A DNA stretch of 6,854 nt from positions 1 through 6,854 of the forward strand of contig CANDYO010000109.1 of the NCBI GenBank assembly GCA_947424995.1, read 5' to 3'. Shown in pieces: positions 6,123-6,854 of the stretch. The notes under the pieces were generated by a model. It made no database searches. It saw only the letters and a program-made list of their open reading frames with translations, and was not told the origin of the DNA. This DNA is from Rickettsiales bacterium (lineage in GTDB: Bacteria > Pseudomonadota > Alphaproteobacteria > Rickettsiales > CANDYO01). Made by a program: the position numbers and the translations under genes. How positions within the stretch are numbered: position 1 is the first letter of the stretch; each line of letters begins with the position of its first letter.

Positions 6123-6854
6123 ATGTTAGATAATAAAAATGATTTTTTGTTTACTAGTGAATCAGTTGCACCAGGACATCCAGATAAAGTATGCGATCAA
6201 ATTTCCGATAGTATTTTAGACCTTTATTTAAGCCATGATCCTAACTCTCGAGTGGCAGCAGAAAGTTTTGCTACTCCAAATAAGGTAATCATTGGTGGTG
6301 AAACCAGAGGCCCAGCTTCAATAACTAAAGAATTAATTGAACAAACTATTCGTCATTGCATCAAAGAAATTGGCTATGAACAAGAAAAGTTTCACTGGAA
6401 TAAAATTCAAATTGAGAATTTACTTATTCCTCAATCAGCAGATATTGCTATAGGAGTGGATAGTAAAGATGGTCTAGAAGAAGGCGCCGGTGATCAAGGG
6501 ATCATGTTTGGCTATGCTTGCGATGAAACAGCTAGTTTAATGCCTGCAGCTATTTATTATTCTCATCGAATTTTGCATAATATTTTTGCAGCTATAAAGA
6601 GTGGAAAATTGGTTGGTTTAGGCCCAGATGCTAAAAGCCAAGTAACTTTAAGATATATCAACAATACACCAGTTAAAGCAACATCTATAGTAGTTTCAAT
6701 TCAACATAAAGCTCATCTTAATCAACGAGATGTTCGAGAAATGATTTACCCATTCGTAGTGGCAGCTTTACCAAATCCTGAATGGATGTGTGATGACGAG
6801 CATTTTTATGTTAACCCCACCGGTATCTTTGTTATCGGCGGCCCTGAAAGTGAT
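6123..6854 (+). CDS. metK: S-adenosylmethionine synthetase (methionine adenosyltransferase), 3'-partial
   Basis: The enzyme makes S-adenosylmethionine, phosphate and pyrophosphate from methionine and ATP in the cytoplasm. The window holds the first 244 codons, open to the right edge with no stop or frameshift; family members are usually near 385-400 residues, so about two thirds is present. Motifs seen: FTSESVAPGHPDKVCDQISD (10-29), with the catalytic His19 and Asp21 of the GHPDK box; GGETRGP near residue 60; family signature GAGDQGIMFGYA (121-132) with Asp124; and NPTGIFVIGGP just before the edge. The second, Gly-rich family signature would lie beyond the window. The segment before GAGDQG (FHWNKIQIENLL...QSADIAIGVDS) resembles alphaproteobacterial MetK. 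The start at 6123 is supported by an AGAG and by alignment of the FTSESV motif close to the N-terminus. It is divergent from the HAD-comF operon. Many Rickettsia carry a decayed metK; no damage is visible here. Confidence 0.95.
   Translation, partial: MLDNKNDFLFTSESVAPGHPDKVCDQISDSILDLYLSHDPNSRVAAESFATPNKVIIGGETRGPASITKELIEQTIRHCIKEIGYEQEKFHWNKIQIENLLIPQSADIAIGVDSKDGLEEGAGDQGIMFGYACDETASLMPAAIYYSHRILHNIFAAIKSGKLVGLGPDAKSQVTLRYINNTPVKATSIVVSIQHKAHLNQRDVREMIYPFVVAALPNPEWMCDDEHFYVNPTGIFVIGGPESD

Overview
The window is AT-rich bacterial DNA that reads like the genome of an intracellular alphaproteobacterium, most plausibly a member or relative of the Rickettsiales. The basis is an alphaproteobacterial-looking MetK, short intergenic gaps, A/T-ending codons and two proteins with host-interaction character: a very large repeat protein with a low-complexity tail, and a eukaryotic-type SET-domain methyltransferase. 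The taxonomic call is an inference from sequence style, not from a marker-gene tree.

Layout. Bases 3-3590 (+) hold one giant open reading frame that is still open at the left edge, so its true start is probably outside the window. It encodes a soluble, mostly helical protein built from two alternating degenerate modules, followed by an Ala/Lys/Ser/Gln-rich tail with nested short repeats and a run of six prolines. A 149-base gap follows with a good sigma70-type promoter and an overlapping inverted repeat. The SET-domain gene is at 3740-4465 (+). A 112-base convergent gap (4466-4577) contains a weak A/T stem with a T-run and a bulged 51-base hairpin. On the minus strand a two-gene operon runs from 5971 down to 4578: a HAD-family phosphatase, then a ComF-type phosphoribosyltransferase, joined by a 7-base overlap. 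A 151-base divergent region (5972-6122) carries a likely promoter for that operon and an unusual set of three alternating 8-9-base arms. metK begins at 6123 (+) and runs off the right edge after 244 codons.

How they fit together. The right half (HAD, comF, metK) is conserved housekeeping: DNA uptake or nucleotide-linked functions and S-adenosylmethionine synthesis. The left half looks accessory: a modular repeat protein with no family I recognise and a putative secreted lysine methyltransferase, both candidates for delivery into a eukaryotic host. The SET enzyme would consume the S-adenosylmethionine made by MetK, but nothing in the sequence shows co-regulation. The least explained items are the two-module repeat architecture of the giant protein, the SET protein with its altered NH(S)C motif, and the alternating-arm element between the divergent genes.
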